Source: JAIVGZ01 sp964552205
GTDB lineage: Bacteria > Pseudomonadota > Gammaproteobacteria > Natronospirales > JAIVGZ01
Direction: 5' to 3'
DNA length: 18,022 nt
Assembly (NCBI GenBank): GCA_964552205.1
Contig: CAZKFT010000037.1
Location: 1-18,022 of the forward strand
Shown in pieces: positions 6,361 to 12,494 of the stretch. The position numbers and the translations under genes were made by a program. Position 1 is the first letter of the stretch, and every line of letters begins with the position of its first letter. Under the pieces are notes generated by a model, which made no database searches, was not told the origin of the DNA, and saw only the letters and a program-made list of their open reading frames with translations.

Positions 6361-8553
6361 TCAGAAGTCCAATCGCACACCAAGTTGCAGTGCGCGCGGC
6401 ATTCCTGGACGCGCGCCAGCAGGACGCCAAGCCACGATGTAATCGTTGTCCAGCAGGTTGTCGACTTTGCCGAACAGTTCCACGCCTGGCCACAATTGAT
6501 AGCTGCCGGCAAGGTCCACAACTAGGAAACTGTCAGTGCGATCCGTACGCCCCGGACGGCCAGTCCCTGCGGTAGTGCGCATTTCGTCCACCCACGACGC
6601 ACCAATGTTCAGGCCCCAGCGTTCTGCCTCAAGACCAACCCGGAGCTGCCACTGGTGTTGCGGGAGGTAGGGAAGTTCATCGCCGACCTGCACATTGCCA
6701 AACTCGGAAAAGCTGCTGTTGAACGCCGTGCGGAACTCGGCCTGGGTGTAGGTGTAGGCGAATGTGACCGGTAGGCGGACGGCAGCATCAGCACTTCGGA
6801 AGGTGTAGCGTGCCAGCGCCTCTGCGCCCACCATCTTGACTGCACCACCGGAGAACTGGTCGCCGATGTTGCACCCCCCGCCCGTCGAAGCGGTACAGGT
6901 TCCAACCAAGTTCGAGTAATCGTTATAGAAACCGACCAACTCGCCGGAGAAGGCGCCCACGCTGCGGCGTAGCCCGAACTCGTAATTGGTGCTTTCTTCC
7001 GCGTCTGCGGTACTGCCAGGCGCCGGCGGAGTGAATCCCCTATGGACGCTACCGAACATCACAGTACCCTGCCCCAGACGGCGACTGGCACCAATCCCCG
7101 GAATGAATACGGAGTGACTCGCCGTCACAAGCTGCGTTGGCCCGGCCGCGCGTGTGGGGTCCGTGAGCGCAAAACTACGACGTTCAGTCTCGATATGTTC
7201 ATAGCGCGCACCGGGTGTGACTATCCAGTCCCCGGCGCGAATCTCGTCTTGCAGAAAGACCGAGGATGCCCGCGCGCTTCCAACCCGGTTGTCTTGACTT
7301 CCAGGCGCTCCAGCAGTGGTCAATATCAAACGACCAGCCGTCATCCGATATCGATCATCGTTCTGGAAGCGGTCTTCCTCGTCACGGTGCAGCCGCAATC
7401 CCAACTCGATGTCGTGCTGCGTCTCCCCGGCAACCAAGTTCCAGGCCATGATGTGCTGGATGCCTGTGGAGTAGTACTCACGGTTGTTGTTCCGGATGAC
7501 GATGGCATCATCCGGGCTGTCGGTCTCACCCCGCACCCACCCCATTTGGAGCGGGTTCGCGTCGGGGTTCCGCAACAAGGCAGACTGGCTCATTCCGCCG
7601 ATGGTCTGCAGTTTGTACCATGCTCGCGCGAAGTCATTACGGTAGGCGACAGTGGTGAAGTCCATCATCCCGGCGCGCAGTACATGGCGGACTTGATACT
7701 GCCGATGCTCCGTTTCGATACGGTCCAGTTGCGAGATGCTGTATCGACGATAGGGTGTTGCATCGAAATCGGCGGCTGTCAGACCGAGATAGGTTTCGTC
7801 ACTTTCCTGATCGACTGCACCGATTTTGAACTGGAATTCCTGATCGAGAGACCCCCCGGGTCGCCAGGACAGCCGTGCCAGATAATCCTGCAACTGGAAT
7901 CCCGTATCCCCCCCACCATCGAGGTCCTTGAACCCGTTGGTGTGTTGTTGCACGGTCTCGAGCAAAACGCCAACGGACTCCCCGGTTCCGCCAACCGATC
8001 CGTAGAAGTTTCTGGTCCCAAAACTGCCGGCAGTCAGACGCGCGCGAAGGCTTGTCTGTTCCGGGATTGGGGTGGACAGGAAGTTCACCGCCCCGCCGGT
8101 CGTGTACGGGCCATGCTTGATGGATACCGAGCCTTTGCGGACTTCAACTGCATTCATTCGTGCCATGGTCGGAAAGTAGTACGCAGCAGGGGCTGCATAC
8201 GGGGCAGGCGCCATCAGCACGCCGTCTTCCAGAATCGTTACGCGTGAACTGCGGTCTGTGCCCGAGCCACGCATCCCGATGTTCGGGCGCAAACCAAAGC
8301 CTTCTTCGTCGATGAGATACAGACCGGGCACCTGACGCAGCACACGATTGACATCGGTATGGTCGAACGCCGACAAATCGTCTGAACCGACAAAGTGGGC
8401 GGACCCCGGCAGGGTCTGAGCGCGCTCGGCGTTACCCACGACCTGCAGGCGGCCGAAGTCGGTTGGTGCGGCGTCCTGCGCTTGGAGATCGAGAGAAAGG
8501 GTCAGAAAGAGCAGCACAATCAGTGCTGTAGCGGGGCGGGTTGCCGGAAACAT
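6361..8553 (-). CDS. FecA-like TonB-dependent outer-membrane receptor
   Basis: Outer-membrane active transporter, probably for a ferric chelate; the exact ligand cannot be read from sequence. The 730-residue protein has a signal peptide with likely cleavage after A25 (LQA/QD) and a TonB-box-like LQVVG (36-40). The plug domain (about 45-163) contains NIGMRGSGTDRSSRVTILED, APAPYAAPAAYYFPT and HGPYTTGGAVNFLSTPIP, strongly resembling FecA-type plugs. A 22-strand barrel ending in the usual terminal Phe (LGVRLDF) follows. It lacks the N-terminal STN signalling domain of true FecA, so it should not signal through an anti-sigma factor. One likely surface loop holds a cysteine pair (GTCTASTGGGCNIG). 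GGAG lies 10 nt before the ATG. A promoter with a Fur-type box lies upstream, implying repression when iron is plentiful. Confidence 0.92.
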   Translation of the reverse strand: MFPATRPATALIVLLFLTLSLDLQAQDAAPTDFGRLQVVGNAERAQTLPGSAHFVGSDDLSAFDHTDVNRVLRQVPGLYLIDEEGFGLRPNIGMRGSGTDRSSRVTILEDGVLMAPAPYAAPAAYYFPTMARMNAVEVRKGSVSIKHGPYTTGGAVNFLSTPIPEQTSLRARLTAGSFGTRNFYGSVGGTGESVGVLLETVQQHTNGFKDLDGGGDTGFQLQDYLARLSWRPGGSLDQEFQFKIGAVDQESDETYLGLTAADFDATPYRRYSISQLDRIETEHRQYQVRHVLRAGMMDFTTVAYRNDFARAWYKLQTIGGMSQSALLRNPDANPLQMGWVRGETDSPDDAIVIRNNNREYYSTGIQHIMAWNLVAGETQHDIELGLRLHRDEEDRFQNDDRYRMTAGRLILTTAGAPGSQDNRVGSARASSVFLQDEIRAGDWIVTPGARYEHIETERRSFALTDPTRAAGPTQLVTASHSVFIPGIGASRRLGQGTVMFGSVHRGFTPPAPGSTADAEESTNYEFGLRRSVGAFSGELVGFYNDYSNLVGTCTASTGGGCNIGDQFSGGAVKMVGAEALARYTFRSADAAVRLPVTFAYTYTQAEFRTAFNSSFSEFGNVQVGDELPYLPQHQWQLRVGLEAERWGLNIGASWVDEMRTTAGTGRPGRTDRTDSFLVVDLAGSYQLWPGVELFGKVDNLLDNDYIVAWRPAGARPGMPRALQLGVRLDF

Positions 8554-8591
8554 CTATTCTTTTCTCCATAGCGGGGTGAGCGACGGAGAAA

Positions 8592-8620
8592 ATCTTAATC
8601 GAAATGATAATGATTCTCAA
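8592..8620 (-). promoter_or_regulatory. promoter of the TonB-dependent receptor gene
   Basis: The minus strand has -35 TTGAGA (8615-8620), a 17-bp spacer and -10 TAAGAT (8592-8597). This predicts a start near 8585 and a leader of about 30 nt with GGAG (8564-8567) before the ATG. The -35 and spacer are covered by the Fur-type box. Confidence 0.7.
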
Positions 8621-8621
8621 T
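8603..8621 (-). promoter_or_regulatory. Fur box
   Basis: The 7-1-7 core TGATAAT-G-ATTCTCA (8605-8619, read on the plus strand) differs from the ideal Fur inverted repeat at one position. It overlaps the -35 and spacer of the receptor promoter, so Fe-loaded Fur bound here would block RNA polymerase. The rppH stop lies only 14 bp away, so the site most likely serves the receptor gene only. Confidence 0.85.
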
Positions 8622-8633
8622 ACCTATTAGACA

Positions 8634-9110
8634 CTATCCTTTGAAAATCAGCGGAGCCAGTTCTTTCAACGCCCTTTCATAGACTTTGCGCTTGAAGAAA
8701 ATGACCTCTTCCGGGGGTTGCCAGTAGTCCACCCAACGCCAATCCTCGAACTCTGGCCGGTCGGTCGCAGCCAGATTCACGGCCGCCTCCTCTGCAGTTA
8801 AGCGCAACAGGAACCAGATCTGCTTCTGGCCGATGCACATGGGATGCCTGGCCACCTGGCGATATTTGGCCGGCAGGCGGTACCGCAACCAGCGTCGTGT
8901 TCTTCCAACCTCCTCCACATCATCCCTTGCGAGGCCAATCTCCTCCCCCAATTCACGGTACATGGCATCACGGGGCGACTCGCCCGTCGCGATGCCACCT
9001 TGCGGAAACTGCCAGCCTCCGCGGCCAACGCGACGGCCCCAGAACACCTGATCCGCCCCATTGACGAGGACGATGCCGACGTTACTGCGGAATCCGTGGC
9101 GGTCAATCAT
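8634..9110 (-). CDS. rppH: RNA pyrophosphohydrolase RppH (Nudix)
   Basis: Removes pyrophosphate from the 5' end of primary transcripts, which starts RNase E-dependent mRNA decay; cytoplasmic. The 158-residue protein begins MIDRHGFRSNVGIV as in E. coli RppH. It contains WQFPQGGI, a complete Nudix box (residues 38-60, with RELGEEIGL), WLRYRLP, CIGQKQIWFLL, and the C-terminal EFEDWRWVDYW and FKRKVY. The start at 9110 matches the family; longer in-frame extension would run through the divergent permease gene and has no homology-like content. There is no well-spaced Shine-Dalgarno; TACAAT sits 7 nt upstream of ATG, suggesting a leaderless mRNA. It is divergent from the btuC-like gene with 27 bp between starts. 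Confidence 0.96.
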   Translation of the reverse strand: MIDRHGFRSNVGIVLVNGADQVFWGRRVGRGGWQFPQGGIATGESPRDAMYRELGEEIGLARDDVEEVGRTRRWLRYRLPAKYRQVARHPMCIGQKQIWFLLRLTAEEAAVNLAATDRPEFEDWRWVDYWQPPEEVIFFKRKVYERALKELAPLIFKG

Positions 9111-9137
9111 GCGAGTTATTGTATCCTCCCACGCCTG

Positions 9138-10115
9138 ATGCCGCGTGTCGCCGCCCTGCCCTTTTACGTCGTCCTGATCGCTCTTCTGGTAGCGGCGGCG
9201 GTTTTTGCGCTTGGGTGGGGAAGCGTATCCTTGCCACCGCGCGTCGTGCTGGCAACCTTGTTCGGCGGTGGGGACGATCTGGCCCGTACTGTCATTCTCG
9301 AATTGCGATTGCCACGAGCGGTCGCAGCGTTTGTCACTGGTGGGCTTCTGGCGCTTGCAGGCGCGTTGATGCAGGTGCTTTTGCGCAACCCGCTTGCCGA
9401 CCCCTACATCCTGGGAGTTTCTGGAGGCGCCGCTGTGTTTGCCTTGGGAGCCATCATGCTCGGGCTTGGTAGCTTCTGGATTGGCGGCGGTGCTTTTGCT
9501 GGCGCATTGCTCTCCACGTTCCTGGTGTTTGTTCTGGCTCACGGCCGTGGTGGTTGGACACCGACACGACTACTGCTCACCGGCGTCGTCATTGCTGCAG
9601 GATGGGGTGCAGTCATCAGTCTGATGCTGGCATTGGGGCCAGATGGAAGCTTGCGCGGGATGCTTTTCTGGTTGATGGGCGACCTTTCTCACACGGAGAT
9701 GCCATGGAACGGACTGGTGGTTCTGATAATGGGAGCCGCCATGGCCATACCGTTTGCACGACCACTCAACATCTTGGCGCGGGGCGAACTGCAAGCAGGC
9801 GCGCTGGGAGTGGCAGTGCGGCCGCTCAGCATCGGAATCTATGTGTTGGCATCATTGTTGACGGCAACGGCGGTGACCATGGCGGGAGCTATTGGATTCG
9901 TTGGACTGGTCGTGCCGCACATGCTGCGCCTGATAGCGGGTACAGACCACCGCAGGCTCCTGCCCGGCTGTGTGCTTCTGGGTGGCACCCTACTTCTGGT
10001 CGCAGACACGGTGGCGAGAACAGCTTTGGCCCCGCAACAGCTGCCAGTCGGCGTTGTCACAGCTTTGGTGGGCGTACCATTGTTTCTCTATCTTCTGCAC
10101 CGGGCACGCCAATGA
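9138..10115 (+). CDS. btuC: BtuC-like FecCD-family ABC permease (probable vitamin B12 importer)
   Basis: Integral inner-membrane permease that would form a dimer with two BtuD ATPases and receive substrate from BtuF. The 325-residue protein is rich in membrane helices (about ten). It shows family motifs GGLLALAGALMQVLLRNPLADP, the ILGVSGGAA turn, RGELQAGALGV, GAIGFVGLVVPHMLRL (coupling region) and GTDHRRLLP. The family also imports heme and siderophores; B12 is inferred from riboswitch-led btuB, a btuF and a cobalamin adenosyltransferase within 6 kb. ATG 9138 matches the family N-terminus, though no Shine-Dalgarno is visible; longer extension overlaps rppH. Its TGA overlaps the ATG of the ATPase gene as ATGA, indicating translational coupling. 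Confidence 0.88.
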   Translation: MPRVAALPFYVVLIALLVAAAVFALGWGSVSLPPRVVLATLFGGGDDLARTVILELRLPRAVAAFVTGGLLALAGALMQVLLRNPLADPYILGVSGGAAVFALGAIMLGLGSFWIGGGAFAGALLSTFLVFVLAHGRGGWTPTRLLLTGVVIAAGWGAVISLMLALGPDGSLRGMLFWLMGDLSHTEMPWNGLVVLIMGAAMAIPFARPLNILARGELQAGALGVAVRPLSIGIYVLASLLTATAVTMAGAIGFVGLVVPHMLRLIAGTDHRRLLPGCVLLGGTLLLVADTVARTALAPQQLPVGVVTALVGVPLFLYLLHRARQ

Positions 10116-10897
10116 CCGTGCTGGAACCTAATCCACTGCTGGAGCTCCGCGGGCTCAATGTCAGCATCGGCGGCAAGCAAGTGTGCACCCATCTCGACCT
10201 GCAGCTCCGTGCTGGGCAATGCATCGGCGTGCTGGGCCAGAATGGCGTTGGCAAGACCACCCTTTTGCATACGCTTGTCGGATTGCGCAGCGCTGACGCA
10301 GGCGCCGTCATGGTCAGGGGGGCTCCGCTCGAACAGCTATCCCGCCGACGCATCGCGCAGCAGGTCGGACTGTTGATGCAGGAACACGAGGACCCTTTTC
10401 CTGCGACTGTTCTGGAAACTGCACTCATCGGGCGCCACCCGCACATCGATTTCTGGCAATGGGAAAGCGCCAGCGATATCCGTCTGGCCCGCAGCGCACT
10501 GGCTGCGGTGGACCTGTCGGACCTCGAGGGTCGTGCCGTCAACACGCTTTCCGGCGGCGAGCGCCAACGCCTGGCCTTAGCCACCGTCATCACCCAGGAT
10601 CCCGATGTATTCCTTCTGGATGAGCCAAGCAACCATCTTGACCTTCACCACGAGATCGACATTCTTCGTATGCTCTCGCGCTACGCGCGCGAAGGTGGCA
10701 AGGCAGTGGTGATGACATTGCACGACATTAATCTCGCGTCACGCTTCTGTGACCAGCTTCTGCTGATGTTCGGCGAGGGAAAGACGCAGTTGGGGCCGAC
10801 TGCTGAAGTGCTCAATGCTGACAATCTTCAGCGCCTGTTCGGTATCCCAGTCACCGCAATTCCTTGGGAAGGCGGCACCCTCTTCCAGCCCCGCTAG
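10112..10897 (+). CDS. btuD: BtuD-like ABC transporter ATP-binding protein (probable vitamin B12 importer)
   Basis: Cytoplasmic ATPase that would power B12 import with the BtuC-like permease. The 261-residue protein has all ABC motifs: Walker A GQNGVGKTT (42-50), Q-loop Q90, signature LSGGE (146-150), Walker B VFLLDE (166-171), D-loop SNHLD and H-loop H204 (TLHDIN). The start overlaps the permease stop by 4 nt (ATGA at 10112-10115), the usual arrangement for paired subunits. Substrate is inferred from context; siderophore ATPases look similar. Its stop lies 3 bp from the stop of the convergent phzF-like gene, with no terminator between. Confidence 0.88.
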   Translation: MTVLEPNPLLELRGLNVSIGGKQVCTHLDLQLRAGQCIGVLGQNGVGKTTLLHTLVGLRSADAGAVMVRGAPLEQLSRRRIAQQVGLLMQEHEDPFPATVLETALIGRHPHIDFWQWESASDIRLARSALAAVDLSDLEGRAVNTLSGGERQRLALATVITQDPDVFLLDEPSNHLDLHHEIDILRMLSRYAREGGKAVVMTLHDINLASRFCDQLLLMFGEGKTQLGPTAEVLNADNLQRLFGIPVTAIPWEGGTLFQPR

Positions 10898-10900
10898 GGC

Positions 10901-11677
10901 TCAGGGGATGCGGATGACCCCGGACATAAACTCCACAGCATGTCCGGCAATCCGCACGCGATCACCATCCACCTCGCACCACAGCTCGCCACCCCGTGCA
11001 GACACTTGCCGTGCATGCATTGAACGCTTGTTCAGGCGGTCCTTCCAATAGGGCGCCAGCGTGCAGTGCGCAGAACCAGTGACCGGATCTTCCGGTACTC
11101 CCAGGCGCGGCGCGAAGAAGCGTGATACGAAGTCGCAGTCCTTGCCGGGTGCCGTCACAATCAGGCCGGTCGCATCCAGCTGCGCCACCCGTTTCATGTC
11201 CGGAACCAATGCGCGCACTTCTGCTTCGCTCTCGAACACTGCCATGTAGTACTTGGCATGCCAGAATTCCTGCGGCACCACACCCAACGTCTGTGCGATT
11301 CCCGGCGTGACTTCTACTTGCTTCGGCGGCCACGCAGGGAAATCCAACTCCAATCGCCCGTCCGGCAGGCGCTTGACAGTCAACGCGCCACTGCGGGATT
11401 CGAAGATGATTAGATCGCCCTCTACGGCTTCCTTCGAGAAGAGGACATGCGCAGCGGCCAGGGTCGCGTGCCCGCACAGGTCGACTTCCGCAGCGGGAGT
11501 GAACCAGCGAATCTGCATGCCCTCCGCCCCGGGACCGACGAAGGCAGTCTCGGAGAGGTTGTTCTCGGCGGCGATGGCTTGGAGAACGACATCCGATGGC
11601 CATTCTTCCACCGGACACACGGCGGCTGGATTGCCGGCAAACGGCCGCGCAGAGAAGGAATCCACCTGATAAATCAT
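10901..11677 (-). CDS. PhzF-family isomerase/epimerase
   Basis: Member of the PhzF/diaminopimelate-epimerase-fold family; its substrate is unknown, and no phenazine genes are nearby, so it is unlikely to make phenazines. The 258-residue protein starts IYQVDSFSARPFAGNPAAV. It has the conserved glutamate in ENNLSETAFV, IRWFTPAAEVDLCGHATLAAAHVLF, and in the second half FFAPRLGVPEDPVTGSAHC, the two-lobe pattern of the family. ATG 11677 overlaps the TGA of the upstream phosphatase gene in TGATG, so translation is probably coupled; a GTG at 11686 is a weaker alternative. Operon partner: the IMPase-family gene. Confidence 0.9.
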   Translation of the reverse strand: MIYQVDSFSARPFAGNPAAVCPVEEWPSDVVLQAIAAENNLSETAFVGPGAEGMQIRWFTPAAEVDLCGHATLAAAHVLFSKEAVEGDLIIFESRSGALTVKRLPDGRLELDFPAWPPKQVEVTPGIAQTLGVVPQEFWHAKYYMAVFESEAEVRALVPDMKRVAQLDATGLIVTAPGKDCDFVSRFFAPRLGVPEDPVTGSAHCTLAPYWKDRLNKRSMHARQVSARGGELWCEVDGDRVRIAGHAVEFMSGVIRIP

Positions 11678-12198
11678 CAATTCCACAAAGCCCCCAATAC
11701 GGCCTCATGCAGCCGCCCGTTACTTGCAAGAATGGTCGTCGATTTCGCTGTCAGAGGTCCACCCTCTAGGTCCGTGACACATCCNNNNNNNNNNNNNNNN
11801 NNNNNNNNNNNNNNNNNNNNNNNNNNNNNNNNNNNNNNNNNNNNNNNNNNNNNNNNNNNNNNNNNNNNNNNNNNNNNNNNNNNNTGCAGCAACGCGAGCT
11901 GCGTCGAGAAAAAAGGCTGCCTGCGTATGAAGCTCTTGGTGCCATCCAACGGATCGATCAGCCAGACAAACTCGGCGTCTGCGCGAGTGTGCCCAGCCTC
12001 CTCGCCGTAGAAGCCGTGCGTCGGGAACTCCGCTGAAATGACCTCGCGTATGACGGATTCCGCTTCCTCGTCTGCCACCGTCACCGGACTCGCATCCGCC
12101 TTCAATCGCGCCTGCACGCCCTGGTCCCAATAGTGGTTGAGCACGCGCTCGGCGGCATCCACTGCAGCGTGGGCGGTTTTAAGAAAGCGGGAATCCAT
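11677..12198 (-). CDS. inositol-monophosphatase-family phosphatase, interrupted by an assembly gap
   Basis: Mg-dependent, Li-sensitive phosphatase superfamily. Visible parts are about 104 N-terminal residues, with FYGEEAG (metal-ligand glutamates) and WLIDPLDGTKSFIRRQPFF (metal-ligand aspartates), and 35 C-terminal residues (GCVTDLEGG, ILASNGRLHEAVL). The DGTKSF form, instead of DGTxNF, is common in the HisN-type histidinol-phosphatase subgroup, so that is a candidate; CysQ-like or true IMPase roles remain possible. The middle, including the later WD metal ligand, is hidden by 100 N. ATG 12198 is chosen; TATGCT lies 7 nt upstream. ATG 12210 and 12216 are in-frame alternatives. It overlaps the phzF-like start as TGATG. 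Confidence 0.82.
   Translation of the reverse strand: MDSRFLKTAHAAVDAAERVLNHYWDQGVQARLKADASPVTVADEEAESVIREVISAEFPTHGFYGEEAGHTRADAEFVWLIDPLDGTKSFIRRQPFFSTQLALLXXXXXXXXXXXXXXXXXXXXXXXXXXXXXXXXXXGCVTDLEGGPLTAKSTTILASNGRLHEAVLGALWN
11785..11884. other. assembly gap (100 N)
   Basis: Exactly 100 undetermined bases, the conventional placeholder for a scaffold gap of unknown size. It lies inside the IMPase-family gene. Comparison with typical family length (about 260 residues against about 139 visible) suggests the real missing sequence is nearer 350-370 bp. Confidence 0.98.
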
Positions 12199-12229
12199 GG
12201 CTTCAAGCATACACATTCCCGCCGGAACC

Positions 12230-12259
12230 TTGACACCCCCGCTGGCCTGCCCGTACAGT
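12230..12259 (+). promoter_or_regulatory. probable promoter of the riboswitch-btuB transcript
   Basis: A consensus -35 TTGACA (12230-12235), an 18-bp spacer and -10 TACAGT (12254-12259) would start transcription at the very beginning of the riboswitch. Confidence 0.5.
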
Positions 12260-12261
12260 CC

Positions 12262-12441
12262 GACTGCCTCAAGGCGTTCCGCTGTCCGCGGAACATTGGG
12301 AAGCCGGTGAAAGTCCGGCGCTGCCCCCGCAACGGTAAGCGAGCCGTTGTGCATCAGGAAGCCACTATGCGTGTTGCATGGGAAGGCGATGCACAGGACA
12401 GGACACTGTCCACTCGTAAGCCCGGAGACCGGCCTTAGGCG
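12262..12441 (+). promoter_or_regulatory. cobalamin (adenosylcobalamin) riboswitch
   Basis: This leader has the conserved core in order: closing stem GCCT-AAGGC with GCCTT-AGGC, GCCGG-N7-CCGGC (12303-12319), CTGCCCCCGCAACGGTAA (12321-12338), the B12 box GCCACTATGC (12361-12370), GGGAAGGC (12380-12387), and GTAAGCCCGGAGACCGGCC (12416-12434). A 5-nt loop GTGTT (12371-12375), closed by ATGC/GCAT, can pair with GACAC (12449-12453) downstream, as expected for the regulatory kissing loop. High B12 should lower expression of btuB and, if cotranscribed, the adenosyltransferase gene. With AAGGGGA (12482-12488) close by and no terminator seen, control is probably at translation start. Confidence 0.96.
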
Positions 12442-12494
12442 TTGTCCCGACACCTAATCAACCGCATGCGGGCGAGCATGCAAGGGGAAAAGCA
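12442..12494 (+). promoter_or_regulatory. riboswitch expression platform and btuB ribosome binding site
   Basis: After the aptamer come a hairpin candidate, GTTG (12441-12444) with CAAC (12459-12462), whose loop holds the kissing partner GACAC, then GCATGC-GGGCGA-GCATGC (12464-12481), a perfect 6-bp stem. The Shine-Dalgarno AAGGGGA (12482-12488) begins directly after that stem, 6 nt before ATG. No U-run follows either hairpin, which argues against an intrinsic terminator. Confidence 0.6.

Noticed and set aside
7042..8247. 401-codon open frame on the plus strand
   Set aside because: It is entirely antisense to the well-supported TonB-dependent receptor; its translation has no domain-like pattern. 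GC-rich DNA readily gives such shadows.
9111..9542. Upstream extension of the rppH frame
   Set aside because: It is antisense to the permease gene, low-complexity and Gln/Arg/Lys-rich in character; RppH homology starts exactly at ATG 9110.
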